64,000 nucleotides of DNA, taken from assembly GCA_942491525.1 (NCBI GenBank), contig CALOBW010000039.1:103617-167616 (forward strand), written 5' to 3'. The notes beneath the pieces were generated by a model, which was not told the origin of the DNA, searched no databases, and saw only the letters and a program-made list of their open reading frames with translations. The position numbers and the translations under genes were made by a program. This DNA is from CAYWBU01 sp942491525 (GTDB taxonomy: Bacteria; Desulfobacterota; Desulfomonilia; UBA1062). Below, one piece after another: positions 33,794 to 44,316 of this stretch. How positions within the stretch are numbered: the stretch's first letter is position 1; each line of letters starts with the position of its first letter.

Positions 33794-33808
33794 TGGCATG
33801 TAATTTGC
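33794..33808 (+). promoter_or_regulatory. sigma-54-type promoter of the lipoprotein gene
   Basis: TGGCAT-GTAAT-TTGC has the exact GG/GC spacing of a -24/-12 promoter. It lies 35 bases before the lipoprotein ATG, leaving a short leader with a GGGAGG site. The remaining 150 bases upstream are A+T-rich and contain TATAAT (33669) without a matching -35; nothing else was recognised in this gap. Confidence 0.55.
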
Positions 33809-33843
33809 TCACTCTGTGGCGATTAACCGCCCGGGAGGACAAC

Positions 33844-34815
33844 ATGAAAAAACTGGCTTACATGCTTTTGATCGCCGTCGCGCTGATCGGTTTGAATGGC
33901 TGCAAAGATTCGTCGGGCGATCTGCCTTTTCTGCCCAAATCCAATACGCTGACTGATGTGACCGGCGCAACTCCGGCCGGAGAGGATAAGCCTGAGGTTC
34001 CGCAAAAATATGGCGTTCTGCTGCTGGCTCCCTTCGGTGAAGAGGCCGAGAATGCTCATGTCAAGGCTTGGGCGGCGGCGGTGGCGAGCTCCCTCGAGGG
34101 CTATCGCAAGGACTTCGGTTACAATGTGCAGGTCGGCTTCACCGATGTTCCGGCCGAGTTGGGCCGTGATGCTGCCGAGGTCATCAGTGCCGAAGATGCT
34201 GCCGGATCTTTCAACTCAACCGAAGTGGAGAAGGTCATGATCTTCAGGGTCGTGGTGGATGCCAAGGTTGACCGGGGCGCCTGTGCTTCCATGAATGCCG
34301 AGGTCTATGCTGCCAGAGATGCCATCGACGTTGACGTTGAGGAGTGTGGCGGTTTTGATTTGACGTCCAATATGCAGCAGAATATTAAGGCTCGCATAGA
34401 GGAAGTTATTGAGGGCCGGGATGACATCAATCTCGGCAAGTCGGTGCTCAACATAACCATGTTGGAGGGGCGCGACCGGGTGCCTGAAGCCACCATCCGT
34501 TACTTTATCGAAAGCTTCGGTTTTAAGGATGTGCGCATAATCGATAACAACTTTGATCTCTTTGACTATGACTCCTGGTGGTCGGTGCCGCCGGTTAATG
34601 TTCCCGGGGGCGGCCGCAACATCGTGGTGCCCTATCTGACAACCATGACCGGCAGCCTTTCGCTTGATCATGGCGCCATGACCTGGGACGGCGACTGCGC
34701 CATCTACTATCTGATCGATAACGATAAGGCCAACCGTTCATTGAACACCATCCTGGTGGATGAGACGGCCATTGATATTGTCAAGGGCTGGCTTAGCAAC
34801 TATGGCATGGATTGA
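33844..34815 (+). CDS. hypothetical lipoprotein
   Basis: 323 residues. Signal peptide MKKLAYMLLIAVALIGLNGC ends in a lipobox (LNGC), so the mature protein is lipid-anchored at Cys20. After a flexible, charged linker come a first domain (YGVLLLAPFGEE..., with strand-helix alternation) and a second from about residue 200. I do not recognise either. Two later cysteines (DRGACASM, VEECGGF) could form a disulfide. The sigma-54-like promoter suggests conditional expression, for example with nitrogen status, motility or the envelope state. Confidence 0.7.
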   Translation: MKKLAYMLLIAVALIGLNGCKDSSGDLPFLPKSNTLTDVTGATPAGEDKPEVPQKYGVLLLAPFGEEAENAHVKAWAAAVASSLEGYRKDFGYNVQVGFTDVPAELGRDAAEVISAEDAAGSFNSTEVEKVMIFRVVVDAKVDRGACASMNAEVYAARDAIDVDVEECGGFDLTSNMQQNIKARIEEVIEGRDDINLGKSVLNITMLEGRDRVPEATIRYFIESFGFKDVRIIDNNFDLFDYDSWWSVPPVNVPGGGRNIVVPYLTTMTGSLSLDHGAMTWDGDCAIYYLIDNDKANRSLNTILVDETAIDIVKGWLSNYGMD

Positions 34816-34864
34816 TAGCCCTGCCCGGCTTGCGCATCTAGATTCTGCGGTTTAATTTGGCTCT

Positions 34865-35359
34865 ATGAAAACCGTGGTGGTCAACGACCTGATGCAGCAG
34901 GGCTATACCTATGAACTGAGCGAGCCCATGGGTGAAAATTTTGATCCGGAGTTCAAGCCCGAGCTGACGCCCAAGCAGCTGCTGGAGATGGGCATCTTCG
35001 GCGGCAAGTACATGACCGACTGTGGCGCCGAGTTTCCGGCAAGTTGGTTCGAGAGGGCCAAGCTCTGTCACGAACGCCACGATCCGGAGCTCAACTACTA
35101 CGGCATCAACGCCTCCAAACCGCTCTCCTATTGGCGCATGAAGGGCTGGATCCATCCGGACGATCCGCGCGGCTGGTTTCAGTGGTACTGCCGCTACTAT
35201 ATGGGCCGGCGCGGGCCCGACGACGTCCGCCAGATCAAGCGCTGGAAGGCCATGCGCCGCCACATCGCCCAGATCCGCAAGAACTGCTCTTCGCCCGACT
35301 GCCGCATCAAACAGCGCCAGGCCCTGCTGCACTGGGCCTATGATAGTCGCAAGATCTGA
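34865..35359 (+). CDS. conserved hypothetical protein
   Basis: 164 residues, basic, without signal or membrane segments. Notable stretches are LEMGIFGGKYMTDCGAEFP, PLSYWRMKGWIHPDDPRGWF, QWYCRYYMGRR and RQALLHWAYDSRKI. I have the impression of a widely conserved family of unknown function, rich in Trp and Arg in a way compatible with nucleic-acid contact; nothing in the sequence proves it. Followed after 35 bases by the split RluA pair on the same strand. Confidence 0.7.
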   Translation: MKTVVVNDLMQQGYTYELSEPMGENFDPEFKPELTPKQLLEMGIFGGKYMTDCGAEFPASWFERAKLCHERHDPELNYYGINASKPLSYWRMKGWIHPDDPRGWFQWYCRYYMGRRGPDDVRQIKRWKAMRRHIAQIRKNCSSPDCRIKQRQALLHWAYDSRKI

Positions 35360-35394
35360 TTGACCGGCCGCTTAAAACTTTATATTTCAAGCTC

Positions 35395-36066
35395 GTGAAA
35401 GCCTATTGTCAAAGATGTCAAAAAGAGCACGGCCTGCCCGATGATCCGGGGCTGGCAACCGCATTGATGCAGTGTCTGGAGCGGGAGCAGCGGATTGACT
35501 TCGGGGGCGATAATCCGGCCCTGGGCCTTGATTATCTCTTCGGTGCGGCCCGCGGCCAGATGTTTGGTGCACTAAAGTGCCTTGATAAGGCCGGGAACCT
35601 GGTTTTCCTGAAAGCTTTTTCGGGGCAGTATAACGGCATCTGGCAGGTGGACGGTTGGGTGCCGCCTATTTTGGATGTGGCGCGCTTCGATGCGCTGGTG
35701 GAGCCGGTCGACCGCGAGATCAAACGGCTGGGGCGCGAGGGTCTGCTGGAAGAGCGTAAGCGCCTTTCGCAACAGCTGATGCTCGATATTCACGATCTCT
35801 ATGATCTCAGAAATTTCCGCGGCGAGTGCGCGCCCATGAGCAGCTTCTTTTCAGGCGGGATCCCCACCGGCACCGGCGACTGCTGTGCGCCCAAGCTGCT
35901 CAATCATGCCGCTTCGAATGGGTTGCGACCGGTGGCCATCACCGAGTTCTATTGGGGGCGCGAGAATCGTTCCGGTACACGGCAGCATGGAAATTTCTAT
36001 GAAGCCTGTGCTGATAAGTGCCAGCCCATTCTTGGTTTCATGCTCTGCGGGTGCAGTGATGAGTAG
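35395..36066 (+). CDS. RluA N-terminal-domain protein, split from its synthase
   Basis: 223 residues. In some bacteria one long RluA-type synthase carries an N-terminal domain with this pattern: a lead Cys pair (YCQRC), GQMFGALKCLDKAGN, LKAFSGQYNG, VDGWVPPI, a helical charged middle, PTGTGDCCAPKLLNHAA and a closing CQPILGFMLCG. Here it is a separate gene that starts with GTG and overlaps the synthase gene by 8 bases. Five cysteines in the last third may bind metal. It probably works with the next protein, perhaps helping to hold RNA. TATATT lies 9 bases before the start. Confidence 0.75.
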   Translation: MKAYCQRCQKEHGLPDDPGLATALMQCLEREQRIDFGGDNPALGLDYLFGAARGQMFGALKCLDKAGNLVFLKAFSGQYNGIWQVDGWVPPILDVARFDALVEPVDREIKRLGREGLLEERKRLSQQLMLDIHDLYDLRNFRGECAPMSSFFSGGIPTGTGDCCAPKLLNHAASNGLRPVAITEFYWGRENRSGTRQHGNFYEACADKCQPILGFMLCGCSDE

Positions 36067-36697
36067 AGAGCTGGAAATAGTATATGAAGATGCGCAGCTC
36101 GTGGTGGTCAACAAGCCCAGCGGCCTGCTCTCGGTGCCCGGGCGCCTGCCGGAATATCAGGACTGCGTGGTCAATCGGGTCAGGGAACGCTTTCCAGACT
36201 GTCCATCCCATCCGGCCGTGCACCGCCTCGACATGGCCACCTCGGGCCTGCTGGTGCTGGCACTGACTGCCGAGTCCCAGCGCAATCTTTCCATCCAGTT
36301 CCAGCAGCGCAAAGTGCAGAAGAGCTACATCGCCCTGCTGGACGGCGTCGTCAACGATGACGGCGGCACAATCGAGCTGCCCTTCCGGCTTGACCCCGAA
36401 AACCGTCCCCATCAGATCTATGACCCGGTGCACGGCAAGCTCGGCATCACCGAGTGGCGCAAAATTGCTATTGAGGATGGCCGTACGCGCATCCACTTTG
36501 TGCCGTACACCGGTAGAACCCATCAGTTGCGCGTGCACGCGGCCCATGAGTTGGGGCTCGGCTGTCCGATCATCGGCGACTCGCTCTATGGCAGCGGCAG
36601 CTTCGGCGACAAGATGTATCTGCATGCCGCCTGGTTGAGTTTTGAGCATCCGGAGTCGGGGGAGCATCTGGAGTTTGAGGCGGCGGTGCCGTTTTAG
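36059..36697 (+). CDS. RluA family pseudouridine synthase
   Basis: Converts a uridine of rRNA or tRNA to pseudouridine. 212 residues from MSRELEIVYED. The catalytic Asp is in HRLDMATSGLLVLA, and the family's other marks are VVVNKPSGLLSVPGR and PYTGRTHQLRVHAAHELG. The start codon lies inside the stop region of the previous gene (ATGAGTAG), so translation is coupled. Target site not predictable; in gene layout it equals the C-terminal half of the fused enzymes. Confidence 0.9.
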   Translation: MSRELEIVYEDAQLVVVNKPSGLLSVPGRLPEYQDCVVNRVRERFPDCPSHPAVHRLDMATSGLLVLALTAESQRNLSIQFQQRKVQKSYIALLDGVVNDDGGTIELPFRLDPENRPHQIYDPVHGKLGITEWRKIAIEDGRTRIHFVPYTGRTHQLRVHAAHELGLGCPIIGDSLYGSGSFGDKMYLHAAWLSFEHPESGEHLEFEAAVPF

Positions 36698-36721
36698 AAT
36701 GATTGTATAGGACTTGGAGAT

Positions 36722-37093
36722 TTAATCTCCCCTCCCCTGGTGGGAGGGGCAGGGGGAGGGGGATAACTCCTGCAAGATAGTCTCCAGCACGCCCTCGGTA
36801 TTTTCAAAAACATCATTGTTCCAGAATCTCAAAACCTTGAATCCTTGAGATCTCAGCCAGCTGTCTCGCAACTGGTCCCGCTGCACTTGATTCGCATGCT
36901 GCCCGCCATCCAGCTCGATGATGAGCTTCTGCCTTAGGCATGCAAAGTCTACGATATAATTCCCGATTGGTTGTTGCCTGCGGAATTTGTGTCCGCCGAG
37001 TTGCTTGGCGCGCAGGTGGAACCAGAGATGGTTCTCTGCGCTTGTTGGATTGTCACGCAGTCTTTTGGCAATGGGCGTGTTCTTTTTGCGCAT
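36722..37093 (-). CDS. DUF559 family endonuclease-like protein inside inverted repeats
   Basis: 123 residues of DUF559, a Vsr/PD-(D/E)XK-like nuclease fold. Core residues: YIVDFAC (Asp), LIIELDGGQH (Glu-x-Asp) and VLRFWNNDV. The N-terminus KRLRDNPTSAENHLW and HKFRRQQPIGNY are family marks. The last 14 residues (LSPSPCPSHQGRGD) are encoded by a G/C-rich repeat, which also occurs inverted on the other side of the gene. The gene therefore looks like the single passenger of a small mobile or repeat-associated unit. Activity and role (repair, self-mobility or defence) are unknown. Confidence 0.85.
   Translation of the reverse strand: MRKKNTPIAKRLRDNPTSAENHLWFHLRAKQLGGHKFRRQQPIGNYIVDFACLRQKLIIELDGGQHANQVQRDQLRDSWLRSQGFKVLRFWNNDVFENTEGVLETILQELSPSPCPSHQGRGD
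36730..36762. repeat. left inverted repeat of the DUF559 unit
   Basis: 33 bases, itself partly palindromic (CCCCTCCC...GGGAGGGG). It matches the reverse complement of 37128-37160 at 29 of 33 positions and encodes the C-terminal tail of the DUF559 protein. Confidence 0.8.
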
Positions 37094-37127
37094 GATTAAT
37101 TGGTAAGTCTGATTGATTAAAGGGGAA

Positions 37128-37160
37128 CCCCCTCCCTCTGTCCCTCCCGCCGGGGGAGGG
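37128..37160. repeat. right inverted repeat of the DUF559 unit
   Basis: Counterpart of 36730-36762 in the opposite orientation, beginning 35 bases upstream of the DUF559 start codon. No target-site duplication was evident beside the pair. Confidence 0.8.
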
Positions 37161-37226
37161 AAGAAAACAAAGTCTGGTTTAGCTGAATTTATTGAATGTT
37201 TGTGACTATCCAGTTATTGAACATTT

Positions 37227-38078
37227 ATGTCTAATGAAATTGAAACGCATGTTTCGTGGTTTATTCGAGAGTTTGAGAATATATGCCGAGTAAAGGGATT
37301 TGATCCTATGCCCGGATCACCAGCCTCCCAAGAAATTAAATCCTTTCAAAGAAGAGAGTCCATTGAAACTGCTTTTTCGCAGGGGAGACAAATTTTTGAA
37401 GCAGCGCGTGATCATTGGGCTGCGTTAGATTATTTGGTGAACTCAGGAAAATTTGCGTGTGCTCCTTGGGATACGGCCCGCAGTGTATTGGAGTCAACAG
37501 CGCAATCAATGTGGCTGCTTGATTTGGACATTGATGCTGTACGACGAGTAGAAAGAAGCCTGTTTCTCCGAGATAGAGTTATACAAAGCCAAATTATTTA
37601 TGCTCGAAAAAGAAAAGATACTTCTATGGAATTGAGATCTCAAGAACGTCGAAAGGAAGTGGCATCAATTGCTGAAGAATTAGGATATAACGTCAAGTAT
37701 AAAGAAGACGGAACTGTTAAGAGTTTTGTTCTTGAGGATTCATCGTATTCAAAGATTGTAGAGAAACAGTTCGGAGAGACCGAGTTGTATTCTGAGTTAT
37801 CAGGAATTACCCATTCTGATTATGTTATTTTAACGATATTGGGTTTTGTTGAAGATAGCGGTGTTCACTGTATGGCGGTTAAAAAAGAAGAACAGCAAGC
37901 CTTATTGAAGCAACTCTCAACGTTTTATTGCAAAGCCGTCTGGCAGTTTGTTTGTCAATATGGGTACTCTAATGATGCTCGTATTTCTGTTTTGTTGGAA
38001 GAGTTTTATGGCAAAATGGGAATATCAGATAATTCAGAAGATAGATTCTGGCGAACTCTGATTAACGTAGCAAACTAA
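37227..38078 (+). CDS. A+T-rich orphan protein, possibly HEPN-like
   Basis: 283 residues, soluble, all-helical. I do not recognise it. DYLVNSGKFACAPWDTARSV, LESTAQSMWLLD and SELSGITHSDYVILTILGF recall proteins of the DUF5677 kind and other HEPN-like folds, but no RX4-6H nuclease motif is obvious. Its codons are clearly A+T-richer than those of all neighbours, which points to recent transfer, and it lies directly beside the DUF559 repeat unit. Possible promoter TTGAAT (37192) and TTATTG (37214), leaving almost no leader. A strong terminator follows. Confidence 0.65.
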   Translation: MSNEIETHVSWFIREFENICRVKGFDPMPGSPASQEIKSFQRRESIETAFSQGRQIFEAARDHWAALDYLVNSGKFACAPWDTARSVLESTAQSMWLLDLDIDAVRRVERSLFLRDRVIQSQIIYARKRKDTSMELRSQERRKEVASIAEELGYNVKYKEDGTVKSFVLEDSSYSKIVEKQFGETELYSELSGITHSDYVILTILGFVEDSGVHCMAVKKEEQQALLKQLSTFYCKAVWQFVCQYGYSNDARISVLLEEFYGKMGISDNSEDRFWRTLINVAN

Positions 38079-38108
38079 AATGGTATTGGATTGAAGATAG
38101 CGCGATGG

Positions 38109-38136
38109 GGGGGAACATTGAGTTCCCCCTTAATTT

Positions 38137-38138
<2 letters not shown>
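38109..38138 (+). terminator. terminator of the orphan gene
   Basis: GGGGGAAC-ATTGA-GTTCCCCC, then TTAATTTTT on the plus strand. The clpB stop on the other strand lies at its far edge; the same stem could serve clpB, but without a T run. Confidence 0.75.
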
Positions 38139-40755
<2,617 letters not shown>

Positions 40756-40784
40756 AGTTTTATCCTCAATTTTTGTTAAAAATT

Positions 40785-40813
40785 TAATAGGATTGAGCGC
40801 GCCCGGTTTCAAG
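40785..40813 (-). promoter_or_regulatory. heat-shock (sigma-32-like) promoter of clpB
   Basis: On the minus strand CTTGAAA, 15 bases, CCTATTA, near the RpoH consensus CTTGAAA-N13-15-CCCATNT. It predicts a start about 23 bases before the clpB ATG. Confidence 0.45.
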
Positions 40814-40908
40814 GCGCAATTGTGACGGCCTCCGGATTCGGTGTGAGAAGCGCCATAATAATAAAGAATGGCTTGAAATAATTGATATAAGGTTGATAAG
40901 GTGGGGAA

Positions 40909-42069
40909 ATGGGAAATGACAACGACAGAAAACTGGTAAGTGTACGGTTTTTCACAAGCCCCAGTTCATATATTTTTGATGCAAAAGATCTTGAACTTAG
41001 AGTTGGTGACAAGGTGTTGGTCGGTACCGAGAATGGCCAGGCGGTAGCCTCGGTCGTTAACTGCAATCCGACCCAGGATGTCTCCAAACTGGATGAAATC
41101 AAGCCGATTGTACGCAAATTGACCGAGGCTGATCTTGAAAAACTTGAGGTTATCCGCAAGAAGGAGAGGGACTATTTCGACTTCTGCCGCGAGCGGATTC
41201 GGGCGCGCAAGCTGCCCATGGAACTGGTGCAGGTTGAGCAGGCCTTTGACGGCAGCAAGACCACCTTTTACTTCGTGGCCGAGGGGCGGGTTGATTTTCG
41301 CGACCTGCTCAAGGATCTGGTGGAGCGCTACCGCATCCGCATTGAGCTGCGCCAGATCGGCACCCGTCAGGAGACCGCCATTCTGGGCGGCATCGGTTCC
41401 TGCGGCCGCGAGCTCTGCTGCGCATCATATCTGACGCAGTTTCAGCGCATCTCGGTCAAGATGGCCAAGAATCAGAATTTGACCCTCAACCCTTCCAAAA
41501 TTTCGGGACAGTGCGGCAAGCTTAAATGCTGTCTGGCCTATGAGAAGGATGTCTACTCGGATCTGATCACCAATCTGCCGAAGATCGGCAAACGCGTCTT
41601 TATTAAGGAGGGACAGGGACAGGTTGTCAGCATTAACGTGCTGGAACAGACCTTTGTGGCCAAGATGCCCGACCGGCGCTTCATCAAGGGTGTTGCTGGT
41701 GACAACATGACCGAAGAGGAGTTCCTCAAGTATCAGGAGAGCGAGGATAGCCGTAAGGTCGAAGTCCGGCCGGCCAGGCCGGAACGCAGTCGCAGGCCAG
41801 CCGCAGGTGAGCAGACGGAAACGGCCAAAGAGGGTGAGGAGAAGTCCAAACGGCCGCGGCGCCGCCGTCGGCGCAAGCCGACCGGGGAAAATGTTCCGGC
41901 CAGCGAGGGCCGCCAGTCTGATAAGCGTCAGGGCGAGAAGAGCCAGGGCGACAAGCAGGATAAACCTGCCGGCGACAAGGCGCCGCGAAAGCGTTCCCGC
42001 CGGCCCAGAAGGCGCAAGCCCCAGGGCGGACAGGGTGGCGTGAATAAACAGGAGAGCAAGAAGGAGTAA
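40909..42069 (+). CDS. PSP1 domain protein (RicT/YaaT-like) with basic tail
   Basis: 386 residues. The N-terminal PSP1 region includes VGDKVLVGTENGQAVASV, a central part, then the family's cysteines: GSCGRELCCASYL and SGQCGKLKCCLAYE, likely Fe-S ligands as in B. subtilis RicT, which acts with RicA and RicF in RNA maturation. From about residue 285 the protein is disordered, very basic (runs of Arg such as RPRRRRRRKP) and repetitive (KRQGEKSQGDKQDK), probably RNA-binding. Begins a 12-kb plus-strand run. In many bacteria the gene stands near holB, tmk or metG; metG follows here. Confidence 0.88.
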   Translation: MGNDNDRKLVSVRFFTSPSSYIFDAKDLELRVGDKVLVGTENGQAVASVVNCNPTQDVSKLDEIKPIVRKLTEADLEKLEVIRKKERDYFDFCRERIRARKLPMELVQVEQAFDGSKTTFYFVAEGRVDFRDLLKDLVERYRIRIELRQIGTRQETAILGGIGSCGRELCCASYLTQFQRISVKMAKNQNLTLNPSKISGQCGKLKCCLAYEKDVYSDLITNLPKIGKRVFIKEGQGQVVSINVLEQTFVAKMPDRRFIKGVAGDNMTEEEFLKYQESEDSRKVEVRPARPERSRRPAAGEQTETAKEGEEKSKRPRRRRRRKPTGENVPASEGRQSDKRQGEKSQGDKQDKPAGDKAPRKRSRRPRRRKPQGGQGGVNKQESKKE

Positions 42070-42072
42070 TTG

Positions 42073-43959
42073 ATGAGTGACAAGTTTTATGTAACTACCC
42101 CCATTTACTATGTAAATGCCCAGCCCCATCTGGGGCACGTATATACGACCGTGATCGCCGATGTGCTGGCGCGCTATAACCGCCTGAACGGCAGAGATGT
42201 CTTCTTCCAGACCGGCACCGATGAGCACGGTGATAAGATTGTTGAGACGGCCGCCAAGCAGGGCACCACCGCCCAGGCCATGGCTGATGAGAATTCGGCC
42301 AAATTCAGGGACATCTGGCCCGAGATGAACGTGGCGCCGGATAACTTTATCCGCACCACCGATGAGGACCACAAACGGGTGGTCCAGAGCATCCTGCAGA
42401 AGGTCTATGACTCCGGTGATATCTACTTCGGCGAGTATGGCGGCCACTACTGTGTCGGCTGCGAGCGCTTCATTGCGCCCAATGAGATTGAGGACGGCAA
42501 ATGTCCCGATCATCAGACCGAGCTTGAATATGTGCAGGAGCAGAATTATTTTTTCAAAATGGAGAAATATCGCCCCTGGCTGCTGGAGCACATTGAAAAG
42601 AATCCGGACTTTATCCGTCCGGAGCGTTATAAGAATGAGGTCCTGGGCATGCTGCGCGAGCCGCTGGACGACCTCTGCATCTCGCGTCCCAAGTCGCGCC
42701 TGGAGTGGGGCATTGAACTGCCCTTTGATGAGAACTATGTCTGCTACGTCTGGTTTGACGCGCTGATCAACTATCTGACCGGCATCGGCTATCCGGACGG
42801 TGAAAAATTTGAAGGCTACTGGGCCAAGGCTCAGCACCTGATTGCCAAAGATATCGTCAAGCCCCACGCCATCTACTGGCCGACCATGCTTAAGTCCATG
42901 GGCCTGGAGCCTGCCGAACATCTCAATGTGCACGGCTACTGGAACGTGGATGCCACCAAGATGAGCAAGTCGCTGGGTAATGCGGTTGATCCGCTGGAGC
43001 TCAAGAACACCTACGGCCTGGATGCCTTCCGCTACTTCCTGGTGCGCGAGATGGTCTTCGGCCTGGACTCCAACTTCTCGGAGGAGGCCCTGGTTAATCG
43101 CTTCAATGCCGATCTGGCCAATGACCTGGGTAATTTGACCAGCCGCAGCGCCAAAATGGTCTCCAACTACTTTGGCGGCGAGCTGCCGGCTTGTGGCGAG
43201 CTGAGTGATGCCGACAGCGAGTTGCGCAATCTGGCCCTCAGAAGTGTTGAGGAGTACGTGGCCAAGATGGAGGGCGTCGAGCTGCATAACGCCATGGCCG
43301 CGGTCTGGCAGCTGATCTCGGGTCTCAATAAGTATATCGACACTATGGCCCCCTGGGTGCTGGCCAAGGAGGATCAGGAGCGTCTGGCAACCGTGCTCTA
43401 CCATTTGATGGAGAGCTTGCGCTTCGTGGGCGTCATGATTCAGCCGGTCATGCCGGAGACCTCGGCCAAGATCCTGAGCGTGCTCGGCATCGAAAAGGTC
43501 TGTGCCATCTCCGATCTGGAGAGCTTTGGCGTGCTGGAGGCCGGCACCAGGATCGGCAAGGTCAAGGCGCTCTTTCCGCGGGTTGAGAAGAAGTCAGAAA
43601 AACAGCCTGAGAAGGTTGAAAAGAAGGAACCGGACAATCTGATCGACATCAAGGAGTTCGGCAAGGTTGAGATCAAGGTTGGCAGAATCCTCGCGGCTGA
43701 GGCAGTTAAGAAGTCCGAGAAGCTGCTGGTGATGAAGGTTGATACCGGCGAGGAGCGCCAGATCGTGGCCGGCATCGCCAAAAGCTATGAGCCGTCCGAG
43801 CTGGTCGGCAAGCATGTTGCCGTGGTCTGCAATCTGAAGCCGGCCAAGCTGATGGGCATTGAGAGTCAGGGCATGATGCTGGCCACCGACATGGCCGACG
43901 GCCGGCTCTCGCTGATCGGCTTTGACCGTGAAGTAAAGGTTGGCTCACGCATCAGATAA
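42073..43959 (+). CDS. metG: methionyl-tRNA synthetase
   Basis: 628 residues, class I synthetase that charges tRNA-Met. HLGH near residue 20 is the HIGH motif; zinc-knuckle cysteines are in CVGCERF and GKCPDH; KMSKSLGN is present. The C-terminus (from about 520) is the EMAP-II/Trbp111-like tRNA-binding domain: IKVGRILAAE..., GKHVAVVCNLKPAKLMGIES, ending VGSRIR. The start is ATG 42073; the preceding TTG belongs to the same frame. Four bases separate it from the RicT-like stop. Confidence 0.96.
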   Translation: MSDKFYVTTPIYYVNAQPHLGHVYTTVIADVLARYNRLNGRDVFFQTGTDEHGDKIVETAAKQGTTAQAMADENSAKFRDIWPEMNVAPDNFIRTTDEDHKRVVQSILQKVYDSGDIYFGEYGGHYCVGCERFIAPNEIEDGKCPDHQTELEYVQEQNYFFKMEKYRPWLLEHIEKNPDFIRPERYKNEVLGMLREPLDDLCISRPKSRLEWGIELPFDENYVCYVWFDALINYLTGIGYPDGEKFEGYWAKAQHLIAKDIVKPHAIYWPTMLKSMGLEPAEHLNVHGYWNVDATKMSKSLGNAVDPLELKNTYGLDAFRYFLVREMVFGLDSNFSEEALVNRFNADLANDLGNLTSRSAKMVSNYFGGELPACGELSDADSELRNLALRSVEEYVAKMEGVELHNAMAAVWQLISGLNKYIDTMAPWVLAKEDQERLATVLYHLMESLRFVGVMIQPVMPETSAKILSVLGIEKVCAISDLESFGVLEAGTRIGKVKALFPRVEKKSEKQPEKVEKKEPDNLIDIKEFGKVEIKVGRILAAEAVKKSEKLLVMKVDTGEERQIVAGIAKSYEPSELVGKHVAVVCNLKPAKLMGIESQGMMLATDMADGRLSLIGFDREVKVGSRIR

Positions 43960-43968
43960 GGAGAAGAT

Positions 43969-44316
43969 ATGCAGAGGGTGCCGCTGAATCTGGTTAAGCC
44001 GGGCATGGTCCTGGCTAAACCCATCATGAATGAGCAGGGAATGCCCCTGTGTGGTGAGGGAACCGAGCTTAGTGACGTTCTGATTGAGCGGCTCAAGCGC
44101 ATGAATATAACGACTGTGGCCCTTAAGGGCCATCCGGTTGATCTGGGCGACGACGTCAAGACCCGCGAAGAGCAGGTGGCCGAGATGAAGGCGCGCTTTG
44201 GGCATGTTGCCGGTGACCCGCTGATGGAGAGGATCATGAACTCCATTGAGGCCGCCATTCTGGCCGAAGATGGAGAAGAGGAAGAAGAGACGGAGGGTGA
44301 CGATGAGCAAGGCTGA
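43969..44316 (+). CDS. small HD-GYP-accessory-like protein
   Basis: 115 residues. The beginning VPLNLVKPGMVLAKPIMNEQ matches the strand-rich N-terminal domain that precedes HD-GYP or HDOD phosphodiesterases in other proteins (DUF3391-like). The end is a long acidic run. It overlaps the next gene, an HDOD protein, by 14 bases, so here the usual fused domain seems to be a separate subunit. GGAGAAG precedes the start. Function inferred from partners only. Confidence 0.7.
   Translation: MQRVPLNLVKPGMVLAKPIMNEQGMPLCGEGTELSDVLIERLKRMNITTVALKGHPVDLGDDVKTREEQVAEMKARFGHVAGDPLMERIMNSIEAAILAEDGEEEEETEGDDEQG

Noticed and set aside
41425..43404. 659-codon minus-strand open frame opposite ricT and metG
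   Set aside because: Spans two clear plus-strand genes, has no family features, and its composition is that of an antisense shadow.
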